Shown: positions 61,748 through 64,000 of the stretch, one piece after another
Numbering within the stretch: position 1 is the first letter of the stretch
Layout: the number at the start of each line of letters is the position of its first letter
Source of the DNA: G963666895 sp963666895
Lineage (GTDB): Bacteria > Desulfobacterota > Desulfovibrionia > Desulfovibrionales > Desulfovibrionaceae
NCBI GenBank assembly: GCA_963666895.2
Contig: CAXXNS010000001.1
Coordinates: 62,001 to 126,000 of the forward strand
Direction of reading: 5' to 3'
DNA length: 64,000 nt
Notes under the pieces: generated by a model
Databases searched by the model: none
The model's input: the letters and a program-made list of their open reading frames with translations, nothing else
Told to the model about the DNA's origin: nothing
Program-made: the position numbers and the translations under genes

Positions 61748-62935
61748 ATGAGCGACCCCAAGGAATTCTCCGGAAAAACACTGGACGAAGCCATCCAGAT
61801 GGCCTGCGACCACTTCAAGCTGGAACGCGGCAAGCTGGAGATCGAGATCATGTCTGGCGGCTCCACCGGCATCTTCGGGCTGGTGGGCGTGAAAAAGGCA
61901 TCCATCAAGGCCCGGCCCAGGGGCAAATTCGACCCTCTGGACAAGCCCGCGGACAAGCCCAATCCCACGGACAAACCCAAGTCCGACGAAAAGCCCAAGG
62001 CGGCGGACAAGCCCAAGCGCGGGTCCAAGCCCAAGGCCAAGGCCAAGCCCGAACCCACGGCCGAGGCCAAAGCCGAGGACAAGCCCGCGGCTGAAACCGA
62101 AGCCAAGTCCGACGACAAGCCCGCCCGCTCCTCCCGGAGCCGGGGACGGGGACGAGGACGGGGCAAGGCCAAGGCCAAGCCCGATGCCAAGCCCGAGGCC
62201 AAGGAAGAAGCCAAGCCCGAGGCTTCGGCCGAGCCCGCGCCCTTTGACGACTTCGGAGGCGGCGGCTGGGACGGAACCGACGACCTGGACGAGCCCAACG
62301 GCAACATGGAGCCGGGCCCCGGGAACAGGGACGGACGCGGCCAGCGCGGCAAGGGACGCGGCGGACGCGGCCGGAGCCGCGGAGCAAAGCCCGAGAAGCG
62401 GCCCGAGCCCAACGGCAACAAGGCCCGGCCCGACCGCGCCGAACGCCCGATCCAGGACATCTCCAAGCTCGACAGAAAGGTTCTGGAAAGCACGGTGCGC
62501 CAGGTGGTGGCCAGGCTCCTGGGCGACCTGGTCCAGGCCCCGCAACTCTCGGTGCGCATCGAGAAGGACAAGGTCCTGGTGTCCATAGAGGACGAGGAGA
62601 ACTCCGGCCTGATCATCGGCCGCGAGGGCCAGACCCTGGCCGCGCTCCAGTACCTGACCACGCGCATCGTGTCCCGCCACATGGACGCCTCGGTACGCGT
62701 GCAGCTGGACACGGGCGACTACCGCGAGCGCCAGAACGACAAGCTCCGAGAAATGGCCCACGAGTTGGCCGCCAAGTCCGTCTCCACGGGCAAGGTGCAG
62801 TCCACCCGGCCCATGAGCTCGTACCACCGCCGCGTGGTGCACCTGGCCCTGCAGGACGCCCCGGGCGTGACCACCCGCAGCAAGGGCGAGGGCCCCACCA
62901 AACGGGTGCTCATCCTGCCGAAAAGAACCGGCTGA
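61748..62935 (+). CDS. jag: Jag/KhpB RNA-binding protein with a long charged linker
   Basis: 395 residues. Jag-N domain (SGKTLDEAIQMACDHFKLER; GIFGLVGVKKASI), a ~180-residue Lys/Pro/Arg/Gly linker (repeats of DKPK and RGRGRGRG), then the KH domain (IIGREGQTLAALQYLTTRI) and R3H domain (DTGDYRERQNDKLREMAHEL; MSSYHRRVVHLAL). The linker is far longer than in most Jag proteins. An RNA-binding partner of KhpA-type proteins, linked to cell envelope control. Confidence 0.93.
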   Translation: MSDPKEFSGKTLDEAIQMACDHFKLERGKLEIEIMSGGSTGIFGLVGVKKASIKARPRGKFDPLDKPADKPNPTDKPKSDEKPKAADKPKRGSKPKAKAKPEPTAEAKAEDKPAAETEAKSDDKPARSSRSRGRGRGRGKAKAKPDAKPEAKEEAKPEASAEPAPFDDFGGGGWDGTDDLDEPNGNMEPGPGNRDGRGQRGKGRGGRGRSRGAKPEKRPEPNGNKARPDRAERPIQDISKLDRKVLESTVRQVVARLLGDLVQAPQLSVRIEKDKVLVSIEDEENSGLIIGREGQTLAALQYLTTRIVSRHMDASVRVQLDTGDYRERQNDKLREMAHELAAKSVSTGKVQSTRPMSSYHRRVVHLALQDAPGVTTRSKGEGPTKRVLILPKRTG

Positions 62936-62960
62936 CCGCGACACACGAAACACCGTGACC

Positions 62961-62986
62961 AAGGGGCGCCTCCGGGCGCCTCTTTT
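62961..62986 (+). terminator. Terminator after jag
   Basis: GGGGCGCC-TCC-GGGCGCCTC stem followed by TTTTC, ending the yidC-jag transcript. Confidence 0.85.
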
Positions 62987-63016
62987 CTTGCGCAGGGCTT
63001 CCTGCTAGGTTCCGCC

Positions 63017-63943
63017 ATGTTCTCCAGACTGATCAAACCTTCCACCCGGCGCTTTTGGGCGGCCGGCAAGGAACAGGGGCTGACCCTGTCCGAGCGCGTG
63101 CATGCCTACGCCTACGCCCGCTGGCCCTACCACTACATCGGCATGGTCCACGGCAAGTACAAGCTCCTGGCCGTGCTGCTGGGTCCGGTCGTCTGGCTCC
63201 TCAACCGCCGCCACCCCTTCAGGCCCGGCCCGGAAGCGGCCACGGGCGACCCCAACCAGCGCAAGGCCAGCTTCGCGGACACCTACCACGGCAAGGCCAT
63301 GCCCGTGGCCGAGGCGGCCAAGCTGGTGCGGGTGAACCGCGCCGTGCGGGTGGAGATGCCCGAGCAGGTGGTGCCCTACACCCGGGCCCGGGACATCGTG
63401 CTCCAGGCCGACACCAAGATCATCCTGCTGGACTGCCCCTGCCGGGCCGGGCGGCCGAACCCCTGCACGCCCACGGACGTGTGCATCATCGTGGGCGACG
63501 AACTGGGGGACTTCCTGCTGGAGCACCAGCCTGGCCGTTGCCGGATTATCGACGCGGACCAGGCCGTGGCGGTCATCGAGGCCGAAAACAAACGCGGCCA
63601 CGTGGCCCACGCCTTTTTCAAGGACGTCATGCTGGGCCGGTTCTACGCCATCTGCAACTGCTGCTCCTGCTGCTGCGGGGCCATGAAGGCCCACCGCCAC
63701 GGCGTGGCCATGCTCTGCTCCTCGGGCTACCTGGCCGAGGCGGACCCGGAGGCCTGCATCGCCTGCGGCCTGTGCGTGAAGCGCTGCCAGTTCCAGGCCG
63801 TGACCATGACCGACGCCGGGCCGCGCATCGACGAGTCCAAGTGCATGGGCTGCGGGGTCTGCGTCACGGGCTGCCCCGAGCAGGCCATGACCCTGCGCCT
63901 GGCCCCGGAAAAGGGCGCGCCCCTGGAAGTGGACCTCCTGTAG
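63017..63943 (+). CDS. Ferredoxin-type [4Fe-4S] protein
   Basis: 308 residues. A middle region has Cys clusters LDCPCRAGRPNPCTPTDVC and ICNCCSCCCGAMKAH; the C-terminal 60 residues are a two-cluster ferredoxin: CIACGLCVKRC and CMGCGVCVTGCPEQAM. The N-terminal part contains one possible amphipathic or TM helix (LLAVLLGPVVWLLNR). Found next to the mnmE gene; partner and function unknown. Confidence 0.88.
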   Translation: MFSRLIKPSTRRFWAAGKEQGLTLSERVHAYAYARWPYHYIGMVHGKYKLLAVLLGPVVWLLNRRHPFRPGPEAATGDPNQRKASFADTYHGKAMPVAEAAKLVRVNRAVRVEMPEQVVPYTRARDIVLQADTKIILLDCPCRAGRPNPCTPTDVCIIVGDELGDFLLEHQPGRCRIIDADQAVAVIEAENKRGHVAHAFFKDVMLGRFYAICNCCSCCCGAMKAHRHGVAMLCSSGYLAEADPEACIACGLCVKRCQFQAVTMTDAGPRIDESKCMGCGVCVTGCPEQAMTLRLAPEKGAPLEVDLL

Positions 63944-63960
63944 ACCCGCGAGGACCGGCC

Positions 63961-64000
63961 ATGTCCGAACGCACCCGCGACACCATCGCCGCCGTGGCCA
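63961..64000 (+). CDS. mnmE: Start of mnmE (trmE), truncated by the window end
   Basis: Thirteen codons, MSERTRDTIAAVA, preceded by GAGGACCGGCC. DTIAA is the N-terminal hallmark of the tRNA-modification GTPase MnmE, and its position after yidC-jag is conserved in this group. Only the start is visible. Confidence 0.75.
   Translation, partial: MSERTRDTIAAVA

Overview
The window reads as chromosomal DNA of a GC-rich anaerobic deltaproteobacterium of the Desulfovibrio / Pseudodesulfovibrio type; the genus is inferred, not proven. The evidence is a periplasmic [NiFe] hydrogenase (49.6-52.3 kb), a multihaem cytochrome c / NrfD / ferredoxin respiratory module (14.2-18.5 kb), oxygen-sensitive class III ribonucleotide reductase (28.1-33.0 kb), TauE/SafE and DASS anion transporters, many sensor/response-regulator genes, and the conserved order rpmH-rnpA-yidD-yidC-jag-mnmE at the right end. 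I found no rRNA, tRNA, CRISPR array, insertion sequence or prophage.

Layout. 0-10.9 kb: a sigma-54-type sensor/activator and a truncated PEP-synthase-like gene face left; a nine-gene operon (universal stress protein, TauE/SafE exporter, small membrane or secreted proteins, response regulator, second PEP-synthase-like protein) faces right behind a near-perfect sigma-54 promoter. 10.9-13.5 kb: a cobalamin riboswitch in front of metE, which is frameshifted as read. 13.6-19.3 kb: a rhodanese gene, a leftward 13-haem cytochrome/NrfD/ferredoxin operon and a divergent FNR-type regulator; two copies of a 16-bp palindrome (CTTGAC-N4-GTCAAG) tie them together. 19.3-25.7 kb: histidine kinase, two response regulators (one AT-rich and atypical, one fused to CBS domains), a DASS transporter and two membrane proteins; upstream repeats resemble those at the first sigma-54 operon. 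25.7-33.6 kb: glycerate kinase and 2-hydroxyacid dehydrogenase, then nrdG with two tandem nrdD paralogues behind a long, attenuator-like leader. 33.6-44.7 kb: housekeeping and signalling genes (purU, gmhA, a receiver, a PAS-GGDEF-EAL protein, a rhomboid protease, a GH3 glycosidase) and several unknowns. 44.9-48.6 kb: amphi-Trp protein, isocitrate dehydrogenase, FetAB-like ABC exporter and an unknown gene, all full of small indels. 48.6-52.3 kb: hydrogenase operon with its protease and HypC-like chaperone. 52.6-59.1 kb: radical SAM protein, flavoprotein, cNMP-domain protein, a MocR regulator divergent from azlCD, a long inverted repeat and a UPF0280/LUD pair. 59.2-64 kb: the rpmH-to-mnmE cluster with a ferredoxin-like gene inserted before mnmE.

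How the genes may work together. Two regulatory circuits are visible. The first is a sigma-54 circuit: TTGCG repeats at about 11-12 bp spacing, plus a TTCAGACG core, lie upstream of -24/-12 elements at three loci, linking the left-hand activator to anion transport and phosphorelay genes. The second is an FNR-like circuit, where the palindrome links a rhodanese, an octahaem-tetrathionate-reductase-like cytochrome complex and the regulator itself, suggesting a sulfur-oxyanion response. Both are inferences from sequence motifs.

Caution on sequence quality. Eight isolated frameshifts in five genes (metE, radical SAM, cNMP-domain, the MocR gene with four, LUD), one probable one in the HypC-like gene, and a dense indel block at 45.0-48.6 kb affect otherwise normal-looking genes. 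Every isolated case is a +1, mostly in G/C runs. I treat these as probable consensus errors, but raw reads are needed to tell.
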